Assembly: GCA_016212105.1 (NCBI GenBank)
Contig: JACRHJ010000039.1
Coordinates: 1-64,000 of the forward strand
Reading direction: 5' to 3'
DNA from: Nitrospirota bacterium
GTDB taxonomy: Bacteria; Nitrospirota; JACRHJ01
DNA length: 64,000 nt
Part shown: in pieces, positions 24,601 to 30,777 of the stretch
Numbering within the stretch: the first letter of the stretch is position 1
How the letters are laid out: every line of letters starts with the position of its first letter
Made by a program: the position numbers and the translations under genes
Notes under the pieces: model-generated
What the model was told of the DNA's origin: nothing
Seen by the model: only the letters and a program-made list of their open reading frames with translations
Databases searched by the model: none

Positions 24601-27034
24601 CGTCGCCGCCGCCCGCGTGTATCGGGAGGTAGTGCGCGCCGATGTTACCGGTGCCGCGCGGGTGCGCGCCGGGCAGGTCGTCGTCAGGAGGCATGAGGTG
24701 GCACTGGTTGCATGCGCTTATCTCGGGGTTGCAGAGCGTCGTCGCGTCCGGGCTGTTCGAGACGGGTGACGTGTTCTGGGACTCGTCAGCGACCTTGATA
24801 GCGAAATAATACTGGGTCATCGGCGCAAGGCCGGCTACCAGGTAGCTCTGCGTTGTGCCGGAGGGAAGCGGCTGCGGCAGGTTTGCGCCAACCGTGTGCC
24901 ATGCGTTGTCCCAATCGGTCTCCGTGATTATCGGGCTGTTCGAGTAACGTATCTCATAAGCCGTCGCGTTGCCGGTGATGCCGTCGTCGCCGGTGGCCTC
25001 CCACTGCAGGGTCACGTTGAACGCCTCGACGCTGCCAGGGATGACCCTGAGGCCGGTCGTTACGCCGTCTCCAGTGACAGCGTCAGGCGCTGTCACGTCG
25101 TGCGGGACGGCATAATAACTGGTCTCGAGCGGCGCGCTGACGTTTTTGGCCGTCTCGTCGTCATATGACCATATCGTATAGAAGTATGGGGTGCCGTTGA
25201 CCCTGTTCGTGTGCAGGAACGTGTCGGTAACGCCGGGCGTGCCGCCAAGCTTGTCGCCGGCCAGGTACGAGCCGTCCGAGCCGTCGTATGCAGTCGGCCA
25301 GCTGTCCGTCTTGTACCTGATCCTTACTCCCGCGAAGTCGCAGTCGTCAGGGTTGTTCCAGACCACCTCGACCTCCTGGTTGCCCTCGTTGAAGCCGGCG
25401 TTCGCCTGCGAGAAGGTCGGGGCGACCGTGTCGACGGGGGTGGTGGTGGCGTTGCCCAGCTGCAAGCCCGCGGAGTAGTTGAGCAGGTTGTCGAAGGTGA
25501 ATACCTTGTAGTAGTAAAGCTGTCCGTTCACCAGCCTCTGCGCCGGCACGCACGGGTCGCCGTTGACAAATGTCGTGCCTAACGATGTGTCGTAGAGGAC
25601 GACGTTGCTCGTGCCTATGGTGTTCGGACCGCCGACTCCGTACGGGTCGTATACCTGGCCCATCGTGGGAGTCTGCGTGATCGGCTGCGTGTTCCTGAGT
25701 ATCAGTACGCCATTGAAGTCCGCGTCTCCGGGGTTCGTCCAGGAGAGCGAGTTCCTGTTGTCGGTCGGCGTCGAGGAAAGCCCTGACACCTCGGCCGGCG
25801 GTGTGACGTCGCCAAGCATCGTGAAGTTGGAGGAGGCCGCGAAGTTTACTACCTGCGTCACAATTGACGTGTTTGTCGAAGCGGCGCTGACGTACAGCCT
25901 GTACTTGCCAGGCGCGGGTATCGTGATGGTCGAACGCCACGCGCCGTTCGAATAGGCCATCGCGGTGCCGTTCCACTGCGTCGTGGTAGTGCCGTCGTAG
26001 TTGTCGGCCTCGGTCACGCGGCAGGTCCATGTGTATGTACCACTCGTCTGCTCGGTGCCAAGGTAGTTATATATCCTGACCGCGACGTTGTAGGAGAACG
26101 TCGTCCCGGACGGGTTCGCGCACTTCCTGAGGTTCGTGCTGGTGGCGACGTCCTCCGGGAGGAGTTCCATCCAGTGGCAGTTCGGGTGCGTTGACGTAAG
26201 GACCGGAGCCGCCGCGTCGGAATACCACTGGGCGCGGGTGTCGAGCGCGCCCATTATCCCGGAGTCCGCGCTGCCCACACCAGGCGCGGCCTCGGCGGCC
26301 ACGCCGCCGTAGCTGTTGACGCTGGTAAGGCGGAGGTAGTACGTGCGGTTGTCGGTCGAGGTCGTCGTGTACGTCCTGGAATATACGGCGGCGCCGAAGG
26401 TGCCGTCCGTGCCGAACGCCCAGTCCGTCGTGTTTATGTTCACAGCGTTCCAGATGGCCGTCCAGGTCGTTGCGCCCGTGTTCCTGCGATAGAGCCTTGC
26501 CGTGATATACGACGTCGGGGCCCTCAGGTCGGTCGTGACGACGTTGCCTTCCCTGTCCAGCACCCTGAACTTGAACGTGACTGCGCCGCCGACCGGGAGT
26601 ATGGTGCCCCTGACGGGCGAAAGTATCTCTATCCGGCCGCCGTCGAGGAAGCGCGGGTTGTGGTACATCCTGACCTGCCAGCTGCCGGCCTTGTCAGTCG
26701 CCTGCGTCGCGTAGGAGCTGGTGCCGACGCCCGATGCGTCGGTCGCCGCCGGGCTCTGCTGGACCCACTTGACCAGGTCTGTGCCGTCGTCCACCGACGG
26801 TCCCCAGTATTCCGCGACATACGCCTTTGATGCGAGACCGGCGGTCATCTTGGTGTAGACGGTGTCAACGCCGCGACCGAACTCAGTCTTTGACGTCAAA
26901 TACGTGTTGCTGGAATAAGTGCCCACAGCGGCGGCGGCGTAGGCTATCAAAGCCCAGAGCAGCACCCCCATTACCATGGTCAGCACCGCGGCGGTGACCA
27001 CCCTGCCGGTTTTCATCTTTGTCATCTTCTCCAT
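15611..27034 (-). CDS. Giant secreted multiheme c-type cytochrome (3807 aa, about 41 CXXCH)
   Basis: One uninterrupted ORF of 3807 codons. An N-terminal hydrophobic signal or anchor (residues ~10-36) is followed by ~740 heme-free residues, including three fibronectin-III-like modules (about 407-535, 536-645, 646-775, each opening with a DxxxP-type motif). The heme region runs from about 777 to 3725. I count 41 CXXCH sites, interleaved with about 4 CX3CH, 12 CX4CH and one CX6CH. The alternating CX4CH...W...CXXCH pattern is that of the Geobacter CxxxxCH...CXXCH family. A carbohydrate-binding-like beta module (FTLPDGMWYITVCVGDSA...) sits at about 936-1081. The ATG at 27034 follows GGAG. The likely location is outside the inner membrane, with a role in long-range or extracellular electron transfer. 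The acceptor is unknown. Confidence 0.93.
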   Translation of the reverse strand: MEKMTKMKTGRVVTAAVLTMVMGVLLWALIAYAAAAVGTYSSNTYLTSKTEFGRGVDTVYTKMTAGLASKAYVAEYWGPSVDDGTDLVKWVQQSPAATDASGVGTSSYATQATDKAGSWQVRMYHNPRFLDGGRIEILSPVRGTILPVGGAVTFKFRVLDREGNVVTTDLRAPTSYITARLYRRNTGATTWTAIWNAVNINTTDWAFGTDGTFGAAVYSRTYTTTSTDNRTYYLRLTSVNSYGGVAAEAAPGVGSADSGIMGALDTRAQWYSDAAAPVLTSTHPNCHWMELLPEDVATSTNLRKCANPSGTTFSYNVAVRIYNYLGTEQTSGTYTWTCRVTEADNYDGTTTTQWNGTAMAYSNGAWRSTITIPAPGKYRLYVSAASTNTSIVTQVVNFAASSNFTMLGDVTPPAEVSGLSSTPTDNRNSLSWTNPGDADFNGVLILRNTQPITQTPTMGQVYDPYGVGGPNTIGTSNVVLYDTSLGTTFVNGDPCVPAQRLVNGQLYYYKVFTFDNLLNYSAGLQLGNATTTPVDTVAPTFSQANAGFNEGNQEVEVVWNNPDDCDFAGVRIRYKTDSWPTAYDGSDGSYLAGDKLGGTPGVTDTFLHTNRVNGTPYFYTIWSYDDETAKNVSAPLETSYYAVPHDVTAPDAVTGDGVTTGLRVIPGSVEAFNVTLQWEATGDDGITGNATAYEIRYSNSPIITETDWDNAWHTVGANLPQPLPSGTTQSYLVAGLAPMTQYYFAIKVADESQNTSPVSNSPDATTLCNPEISACNQCHLMPPDDDLPGAHPRGTGNIGAHYLPIHAGGGDASQCNVCHANGEVWRNNTTLYKFTHQNDQIDLNGPGKIGNESERISSTGGTFFMETTIVYKYKNYSSGVAYKQMTGYCQNTYCHGAGLSSPRWGLEGIVCGEYCHETPPATGRHVKHYHPGQHYVNFGPGAQQVSGYTNDDGSAWIGSVTAVDRGNIRASGGNEDERYSTFISSTNATETFTLPDGMWYITVCVGDSASGGTGGLSGQTVKVSGNGGTTWDALLDNFQTLPEKLYKKVVDHEVLITGGNNLMIQIGNGSVPTALDFIIINATPEAPKANTTLLQNTPTEYGFACGKCHTVDLTQSKHTSHVDGSVQLGVRDAQVAFDGNSFPKNPLGSYTQIAFYPISSRMDGQGFNYTTNRSCTNTYCHGSTLNAGGSNPSPQWKDGYIDVGGASLCGACHDGNYADTTPFTAQSTGSHKKHVTANYAYRFDCYKCHYHTTGPKAPGTGVIPITDKTHHVNGDVDAVFDPNDNTMQFGRYSTAVKTCYSVYCHSNGLLNAAGEPYWATTYREPVWASGAKTCNYCHGTSRPDGMPSYANLSSRPNSHEVHVDSNGLGCSKCHHDTTRDDGASIYTSIQPTLHVDGTPDVGFDEENAGATYSHSNLQCANTYCHGLTAPPTWGGTVTCGSCHGQSPTNPNPGVGAHDAHNAGNHSNISTVNANKSTAGQYDFDCRFCHFSRTHAGGEINPGVQTAEANHNTINVTNSYNNTGGTYTPGVSKTDGNGWHYTAGTCTNKCHSDGKGGAPNNTLYNWTSTELGINCDGCHNGVLSATNKMSSGKHSKHVWSSVYTFSCGDCHNTTTTLNSISNKANHVDGGVDVAMDPAKWGGTYNSTNKTCNSVACHFNGNPYAGSVYYVQMNWSSVVGTTCTSCHSNSYYAAGDGVRTAAQTLSYNHNKHLKPAANSGYGARVGCLNCHSATAASNTTLRGAVPTEHNDGQKDIFFRVSYMNMSGISTLVNYTSQNTYLGYWGSYNNGNDSCTVICHSNGNGGDPQRFPSWTTVAGNYGCGSCHGDKATLTTGSHAKHLNGNIGCSICHRKTAGGDAVSPFVNASGFSAKHVNGAKDVSVATAYQLSGTTVYSGGVCNATTCHGAGNSPVWGSGTTNCASCHASPPRYAQHFAHFSSTTLPTFNGAKNESTATMYRFACGKCHTPNGGSAIHHAQGFVSADQAAEVAFDTLSAPANGSASYVAGALMGTDAQGFKYTAGTCSNTYCHSNGRGTPVSIAWNVASVSCTSCHGGPAVKAAVMLGGSHPQHVGTDKYSIGCMGCHDHVVSSNTVVSDKSRHVNGAKNVNFPTFGTMTGAYTGTNTCRSNYCHSNGAGGAAGTDVAWGTTVTCTTCHKYTAGANEIITGKHKEHINNAGDVDLAMFRCVDCHVRTVTFGNNTVIMSPNKHVNATKDVYFKSFNSYTGAMTGTKTCRNNYCHSSGQATPTFRTTAAWDSATTYGCADCHGADGGWAAVAGEPNYANVSTSNRNTFNGHQKHVLNSSDCFDCHANSVSAASDILSTGRHLNGFRNVSFTQGGSYNATTKRCSNTACHGTAVMRWGGALGADCQSCHSDQGAGTWANHSSTGKHKKHSDSTTYKYACEVCHATINAATNIAHGEGDVSANQAAEVIFHSASTVWRTKIYGNGGNAFRYKEMDAALGTTMTPGYVAGTLAGSDPVNVNRKWTNGTCSNVWCHSSGTSTPSYVNPTWNGAAVTCTTCHGGKTTLTTNKHAQHVNAGNLANFGCVACHKMTVSGDTTVSTYSNHVNGSRNVSFTAFNSYTGGISGSLTCRNNYCHSSGQATPAFRTTAAWTAATNYGCDDCHGSEGTTYVAGAPEYTNVTTTGSNSNNSHYVTAHVSVAADCFKCHANTVASDGTTILATGKHINGFRNVSFTLGGTYTQATKTCSNTNVACHGTSSMRWGGTADCQTCHQVTAAETNNFNYGDATKATVNFYEYTSVGHGKKGTYRYTAQAGANLSCESSSSSNTVGGCHRNATPHNAAGNPFRLVSSATIRPTAPNTLCATTCHTSPAIKNHEKALTGGTKYATWFFTPKCVDCHDPHGDNGGNDTTQRNYMMVQAFVNYTTGSNAYGAPYPTASYLTKAMDFPAETTRPASLSRASFVTATYDGICQVCHRRNSTVVFSRSANAAHNGTTLCTDCHTSTLVHSEGFKGAGSCTGCHGTGGAGVVNGRRSIQVDFEKASHHIVASWASIVPADCAKCHAEGNPDGSINGTYHTQTAGQAIDLNVYGTYPTVNNVINYKAFRNNSSLTRHCLGCHNDTNKAATPFSDTRTPNTYAWDYNAVGAKWSNTGTTPWGKFDSKLYNVVPADLVAKAYSPHGNATANERVVTVAETIGATGADAVATKNMSCYDCHNSHGSTVTGGTSYTSGNTAGGIFINRSTTRKYLPAGGGSSGTKNVYAADADLCFDCHMGDDASALKNYSSYGVARNQRILGYYERVGTTWTTEDATRWSTADTWRGTFPYKDGTFKGGHFGNSRGYLQSGTPGTAIGGQCVKCHDPHGVATTVNYTMPVRTFGATVGGPVLSGTYSGPANESLVYVLQIVAGGAKGTATYRASANGGRTWATTTTTSADYVNNGITAAWAAATYTADDTWTWQAGLDETYMVPALKGTWMHSPYKEDRAPRSDYTTDTTGGTARLTGLTNADDYTTYNPALSTARRLWDDSVGGTSSTTTNRDVGAPAPRGNPDFRTGSYVPGFNIPLLQGDGFGRGGQAVYYGYTSATAIARKGWNGYYIDENTFGTTTLKNYNQNMGFKKMSTVVAATGRAGNFAGLCFQCHAWQKNSGIALLNVTTGTLGTGTARRQPKPHETVAGMANGTAGTIAVDVFARNVNPGSTQRPMFAMHNMTYNSTDGGLTPGPGTPAGDQTNQDPTSGPMNIMHRYRWGVSGTTQQTAGTLQAFYHRFPCSKCHTPHVSRLPRLMKTNCLDNDNVGVAHTTMAYYNQTAVPGTTGATLPGAMLRNVACHSTKIGSQNGSNAMYPGGWNNKTPW
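18845..19273 (-). repeat. Internal duplicated segment of the giant cytochrome, copy 2
   Basis: About 143 codons from TCRNNYCHSSGQATP to CQTCH match copy 1 (19924-20347) in order and in most residues, including TTAAW, DCFxCHAN, GFRNVSFT.GG and the C-terminal RWGG. They share four heme-type motifs each. Confidence 0.8.
19924..20347 (-). repeat. Internal duplicated segment of the giant cytochrome, copy 1
   Basis: The partner of 18845-19273, about 1.08 kb away. The section between them also resembles the section before copy 1 (both contain VSANQAAEV..., followed by CSN-type CX4CH and CTxCHGG), which suggests duplication of a unit of about 360 codons. Confidence 0.75.
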
Positions 27035-27058
27035 ATCTTTCTCCTTCTGGATTTAAAC

Positions 27059-27151
27059 TTAAAAGGTTAAAAACCTGTTCGTTGAAATGTTTCCTCGAAG
27101 AAAGCCGGCAGATGCCTCTCCGCCGATGCGCCTTTCGGTAAGCCTGTCCAT
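27059..27151 (-). CDS. 30-residue upstream ORF in the leader of the giant cytochrome gene
   Basis: An ATG at 27151 is preceded by AGGAGGAGG at good spacing and is followed by 30 codons (MDRLTERRIGGEASAGF...) ending in TAA, 25 bases before the cytochrome start. The ribosome binding site is stronger than that of the cytochrome itself. The product has no signal or known motif. It may be a translated leader ORF that couples or tunes translation of the giant gene, or a chance ORF in a long leader. Confidence 0.4.
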   Translation of the reverse strand: MDRLTERRIGGEASAGFLRGNISTNRFLTF

Positions 27152-27187
27152 AACTTCCTCCTCCTGGATACTTTAGTTAGCTTTTGT

Positions 27188-27193
27188 ATTATA
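27188..27193 (-). promoter_or_regulatory. Possible second -10 box before the giant cytochrome leader
   Basis: A perfect TATAAT on the minus strand, about 37 bases before the leader ORF. No good -35 element is seen at 16-18 bases, so it is weaker evidence than the upstream promoter at 27230-27259. Confidence 0.3.
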
Positions 27194-27229
27194 GCCGTAT
27201 CGTTTGATTCGCTCGAAACCACGCCCATT

Positions 27230-27259
27230 ATCATAAATCGTCTGGTGCGGTTATGTCAA
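27230..27259 (-). promoter_or_regulatory. Sigma70-type promoter for the giant cytochrome transcript
   Basis: TTGACA (27259-27254), an 18-base spacer, and TATGAT (27235-27230) on the minus strand. The leader of roughly 190 bases includes the 30-codon ORF. The promoter lies after the hairpin that ends the preceding cytochrome gene. Confidence 0.65.
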
Positions 27260-27302
27260 TGGGTATTGCTTCGCGTCACGCAGTTCTTTTGTCAGCCCGT
27301 AC

Positions 27303-27340
27303 TTGGGGCGCGGCCGTTGCCGAGGCAGGCCGCGCCCCAA
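27303..27340 (-). terminator. Strong hairpin after the 536-residue cytochrome gene
   Basis: A 13-bp perfect stem, TTGGGGCGCGGCC / GGCCGCGCCCCAA, with a 12-base loop, 10 bases after the stop codon. There is no T run after it. Confidence 0.6.
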
Positions 27341-27349
27341 TGTCCGGAT

Positions 27350-28960
27350 TTAGTGGAGCGGCTCACAGTCCCAGTTCTGGGAGGCGCCGTAGTGGCACTT
27401 GACGTCGCTGCAGCTCCTGGTCGTCAGGTTGTAGTACGACGTGCGGTTGTTGAACCAGTAGTCCGGGTGCACCCCGACGTTCACGTTCGCCCTGATGACC
27501 ACCCTCTCGCTCACGTTGTGGTGGTTGGCCGCGTTGCCGTCGCCGCCGCCGTCGTAATGGCAGGAGCGGCAGGCGTAGCCGCGCTTGGTGACGTGAGTAT
27601 AGTGGGCGCCGCCGCCGCCAGAGTAGTCCTCGAAGGACCTGAAGTTGGCGGTCCAGTTGGCATAGCCGGGCGCGCCTGAACCGACGTTGACGCCGTTCTG
27701 TTTGCCGTGGCAGGCATCGCACGACTCCTCGGTCCAGTCGCCGCTGACCATGAGTGTATGGCAGTATACGTTGGAACAGGTCTTCGTGCCAGTGTTAAAT
27801 GACGGCGGGTTGATATCGTCGCGGCCTATTCCGTTGTTTCTCCAGAGCATGTAGACCCTGGCGTTCTGGGACTTGACCGGGAGCGAGATGACGCCGGAGC
27901 CGGCCTCGCCGAGGGTCGAGTGGTTATGGAAGCCGCGCGCGCCATAGGTGGTGTCCGGGGTCCTGTGACAGTCGTCGCAGTAGATGTTCCTGTCCTCGCT
28001 CTGGAAGTTCCACGGGTTCAGCTTGTACTTGAACATGTGAGCCTCGTGGCGCTTGTTCGCGTTCTTGCTCAGGAAGCTCGTGGCGTGTCCAAAGGTCGCC
28101 GACTGGCTCGGCGTGCTGTGGCACTCGTTGCACTTGAGGTCCGTGTCGCCCCAGGCCGCGGACTGGTAGGTGCCGAACCGCTCCCTCTGGCCCGGCTTGA
28201 AGATGATGGTGTAGTTGCCGAACGGGTCGGTCGGGTTGTAGTGGCAAGACAGAGAGCAGGTGCCGAGGTTCGGGTCGGTGGCGTGCTTGCTGTACCCTAT
28301 ACCGGTGACGTTGACGTATGTGTGCGCCTCGGACATGTCCGCCTTCTTTGCGAAGGCCGGCGTGTTGATGTGCGTCAGGCCGGTGTCGCCGTCGTTGTTC
28401 GGGTGGCAGTGAACGCAAGTGATGGTCTCGCTCGTGTTGACCTTGATCGGTGAGCTGTAATGCTTGAACGACTTGTCGTTCGTCACGTGCAGGCCGGACA
28501 TGGCGTAGTTGCCGGTCGCGCCGTGCCTGAAGTGGCAGAGGTTGCAGTTGCCGCTGTCGCCCCAGACCGGGTTCGCTATATTGTCGTGGCAGGCGTTCGC
28601 GCAGGTCGAGTTCCCGCTGTTGTAGGACAGGCCGGGCGCCACGACCGACGTGATGTTGACCACGTTGTTGTTGTGGCCCGCCGTCGGGTGTCCGGGCGCG
28701 GCCACAGCTGGGTGGCAGCGTTCGCATGTGGTCAGGTCCGCTCCACTTGCATGCTGCGGGTGGCTTTTTGTAGTCTGCTTGCAGCCACCGTTGTCTGCGT
28801 CAGCCGGCGGGTTGCTGTGGCACTGTCCGCAGCTGATGGTAGCGGCTAGGGCTGTTGAGGGCCCCGCAATGCCGCCGAAGAGTGCCAGCCCGAGTATGAG
28901 GGCAAGCATCACCACCGGCAACCCCCACCTTCCGCCCTTAGTCTTGTTGACATATTCCAT
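27350..28960 (-). CDS. Multiheme c-type cytochrome (about 8 CXXCH plus 4 expanded sites)
   Basis: A 536-residue product with a Sec signal or anchor (hydrophobic segment ~14-40, ending ALAATISCGQCH). I count eight CXXCH motifs (CGQCH, CERCH, CNLCH, CVHCH, CNECH, CDDCH, CDACH, CRSCH), two CX3CH (CANACH, CSLSCH) and two CX4CH (CSNVYCH, CSDVKCH). This is the same alternating family as its neighbours. The ATG at 28960 follows AAGGAGG; a longer frame adds 31 residues including two Cys and is rejected for lack of a ribosome binding site. It is probably a periplasmic or surface electron carrier. It lies between the giant cytochrome and a 478-residue cytochrome on the same strand. Confidence 0.88.
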   Translation of the reverse strand: MEYVNKTKGGRWGLPVVMLALILGLALFGGIAGPSTALAATISCGQCHSNPPADADNGGCKQTTKSHPQHASGADLTTCERCHPAVAAPGHPTAGHNNNVVNITSVVAPGLSYNSGNSTCANACHDNIANPVWGDSGNCNLCHFRHGATGNYAMSGLHVTNDKSFKHYSSPIKVNTSETITCVHCHPNNDGDTGLTHINTPAFAKKADMSEAHTYVNVTGIGYSKHATDPNLGTCSLSCHYNPTDPFGNYTIIFKPGQRERFGTYQSAAWGDTDLKCNECHSTPSQSATFGHATSFLSKNANKRHEAHMFKYKLNPWNFQSEDRNIYCDDCHRTPDTTYGARGFHNHSTLGEAGSGVISLPVKSQNARVYMLWRNNGIGRDDINPPSFNTGTKTCSNVYCHTLMVSGDWTEESCDACHGKQNGVNVGSGAPGYANWTANFRSFEDYSGGGGAHYTHVTKRGYACRSCHYDGGGDGNAANHHNVSERVVIRANVNVGVHPDYWFNNRTSYYNLTTRSCSDVKCHYGASQNWDCEPLH

Positions 28961-29118
28961 TTTATCCTCCTTGAAGATAGAAACCGTAAACTGAAAAATG
29001 CTGTAAAGGGTTTGTTGTTTTTCTCTGTGCTTCTGACAGAGCATGCAAGGCACGTCCAGTTGTCGTCCGCCTTAAGGTCCGCCCTCTTGCATGGCCTGTT
29101 AGGAACACAGACTTCCTG

Positions 29119-29144
29119 GGGCCCCCGCCCGAAGGCGGGGGCCC
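29119..29144 (-). terminator. Strong GC hairpin after the 478-residue cytochrome gene
   Basis: An 11-bp stem, GGGCCCCCGCC / GGCGGGGGCCC, with a CGAA loop lies 20 bases past the stop. Flanking CTTCC / GGAAG extends it. It resembles the palindromic repeat family of this genome and may be one of its copies doing terminator duty. Confidence 0.5.
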
Positions 29145-29164
29145 GGAAGCTGCAAGTTATCGGC

Positions 29165-30601
29165 CTACCACCAGTTCGGGGTGGTCTTGCCGCTGTGGCA
29201 CTTCACGTTCGAGCAGGTCGCGTCAGAACCCGGAGTCGTGACGGTTATGCTGAAGTTGCCGCCGCAGTTGCCGTTGCCGTTGCCGGCGACGTCAGCCGTG
29301 CCGTTCCTGTGCGTACCGCCGCTGTGGCAGGTGTTGCAGGAGCCGCCAACGCCGACCTGAGTCGCATAGGCGGTCGAGCCGGAGGCGTCGAAGCCGGAGG
29401 CCTTCAGGTGCGTGTTGACGACAGGCGCGTCGTACCTGACATAGTGGCCGTTGCCAGCCGCCCAGTCCTTGCCGGCGACAGTCGGGTAGTTGTGGCATAT
29501 CGCGCAGGACGGTATGGACGACGGGTTGCCCCACGCCGGCGTGGTGTTGCCGTTACCGTGGCAGGCAGCGCCGTTCGAGGAGAACGTGCAGGTGTTCGCG
29601 CCGTCGTTGTAGCTCAGGCCGGTGCGGGTAACGGTCGCGTTGTCCTGGACGGTCGGCAGGGCCGAGGCGTGCGCCGTGTCGCCGGCACCCGGGACGGTGT
29701 GGCAGTCGGAGCAGACCGCGCCCTGGTCGAAGTGCGCATTGTGGCTGCCGCCGAGGTTGCCGGTGCCGGTGTTGTTGGCGCTGGCCGGTACTGCCTCCTG
29801 ATAGTGGCAGCTGTTGCAGGTCATGCTCTGGCCCCACTGTATGGTCGCCGAACGCGGGTGGCAGGAGGAGGCGCAGGTGTCGGTCGAGCCGGCGCCCCTG
29901 GAGGCGCTCAGGCCGGCGTCGAGCGAGGCATTGTCGGAGACGACGTTGGTGCCGTCCGCGGCGTGCGAGTACGCCTTGGCGGTACCGGCGTCCACGCCGG
30001 CAACCTTGCTCCAGTCGTTGACGTTGTTCGGGTGGCAGGCGTCGCAGTCCGCGTTCGTGCCGGCGCCGAGGCCGGTTACGGTGACGGTCGTGTCGAGGTG
30101 CTTGCCGTGCGCGCCGGACAGGTTGTTCGCCGCTGCGGCGCTGTCATCGTGGCAGCTGTTGCAGGAGAGCTGTATCGAGGCCGAGGTGTAGTTGCCCCAC
30201 TTCGCGGTCGCCGCCTCGTTCTTGTGGCAGGCGTTGGTGCAGGTCGCGGTCGCGGTCGTGTAGTCGAGGCCCGGGGCCGTTGCCGTGGACGTGACGTTTA
30301 CGTAGTTGTTGTTGTGCGACGTGGACGGCGCCTTTGTAGCTGTGGCGGTGTGGCAGTAGCCGCACTTGCCGTAGCTGGCGACGGTCTTCGGCATGCTGGC
30401 CGAGGAGTAGTTCACGTGGACGCCGTGCAGTCCGCGGCCGGTGTTGGCGCAGTTGTCAGCGTTGACCGGAAGCGGATCGTCTGTCGCCGCGGTGCCGTGG
30501 CAGTCGCCGCATGCGATCGTTGCCGCGGAGGCCATGCCCGCGAAGCCGAGTGTCATAACGGTCGCCAGGACCACCATGAACATCATCTTGAATTTACTCA
30601 T
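29165..30601 (-). CDS. Multiheme c-type cytochrome ending in TTPNWW
   Basis: A 478-residue product. The signal peptide (MSKFKMMFMVVLATVM...ASA) is cleaved just before ATIACGDCH. I count eight CXXCH, two CX3CH (CTNACH, CASSCH) and one CX4CH (CSNVKCH). A CX8CH variant (CTFSSNGAACH) also occurs. The C-terminal segment (TVTTPGSDATCSNVKCHSGKTTPNWW) is almost repeated at the end of the next cytochrome upstream (30778-32826), marking them as paralogues. The ATG at 30601 follows AGGAGG perfectly. It is likely cotranscribed with the upstream paralogue, since no strong terminator separates them. Role: periplasmic or extracellular electron transfer, partner unknown. Confidence 0.88.
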   Translation of the reverse strand: MSKFKMMFMVVLATVMTLGFAGMASAATIACGDCHGTAATDDPLPVNADNCANTGRGLHGVHVNYSSASMPKTVASYGKCGYCHTATATKAPSTSHNNNYVNVTSTATAPGLDYTTATATCTNACHKNEAATAKWGNYTSASIQLSCNSCHDDSAAAANNLSGAHGKHLDTTVTVTGLGAGTNADCDACHPNNVNDWSKVAGVDAGTAKAYSHAADGTNVVSDNASLDAGLSASRGAGSTDTCASSCHPRSATIQWGQSMTCNSCHYQEAVPASANNTGTGNLGGSHNAHFDQGAVCSDCHTVPGAGDTAHASALPTVQDNATVTRTGLSYNDGANTCTFSSNGAACHGNGNTTPAWGNPSSIPSCAICHNYPTVAGKDWAAGNGHYVRYDAPVVNTHLKASGFDASGSTAYATQVGVGGSCNTCHSGGTHRNGTADVAGNGNGNCGGNFSITVTTPGSDATCSNVKCHSGKTTPNWW

Positions 30602-30777
30602 TATTTCCTCCTGTTTTGGCGGCTTACGCCGCAATGTCAACTAATTTGACGTTTAAGCCTATTTTCTTACCGGTAAAGCCTCTCACCATCTCGTTCTTGC
30701 TGTAAGGTGTTGGTATTTAGTTACCAGCCTCCTCTCCCTTAACTAAGCTATATGTTAAATATCTTCCTACCGTTTAT

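Noticed and set aside
15611-24710. Periodic short repeats that look at first like a CRISPR or minisatellite array
   Set aside because: The period is irregular, the similarity is at protein level (CXXCH units), and the frame stays open throughout. There is no constant repeat with unique spacers.
30602-30777. GCGGCTTACGCCGC hairpin (about 30619-30632) as a terminator between cytochrome genes
   Set aside because: The stem is short and no T run follows on the minus strand. Cotranscription of the two paralogues seems more likely.
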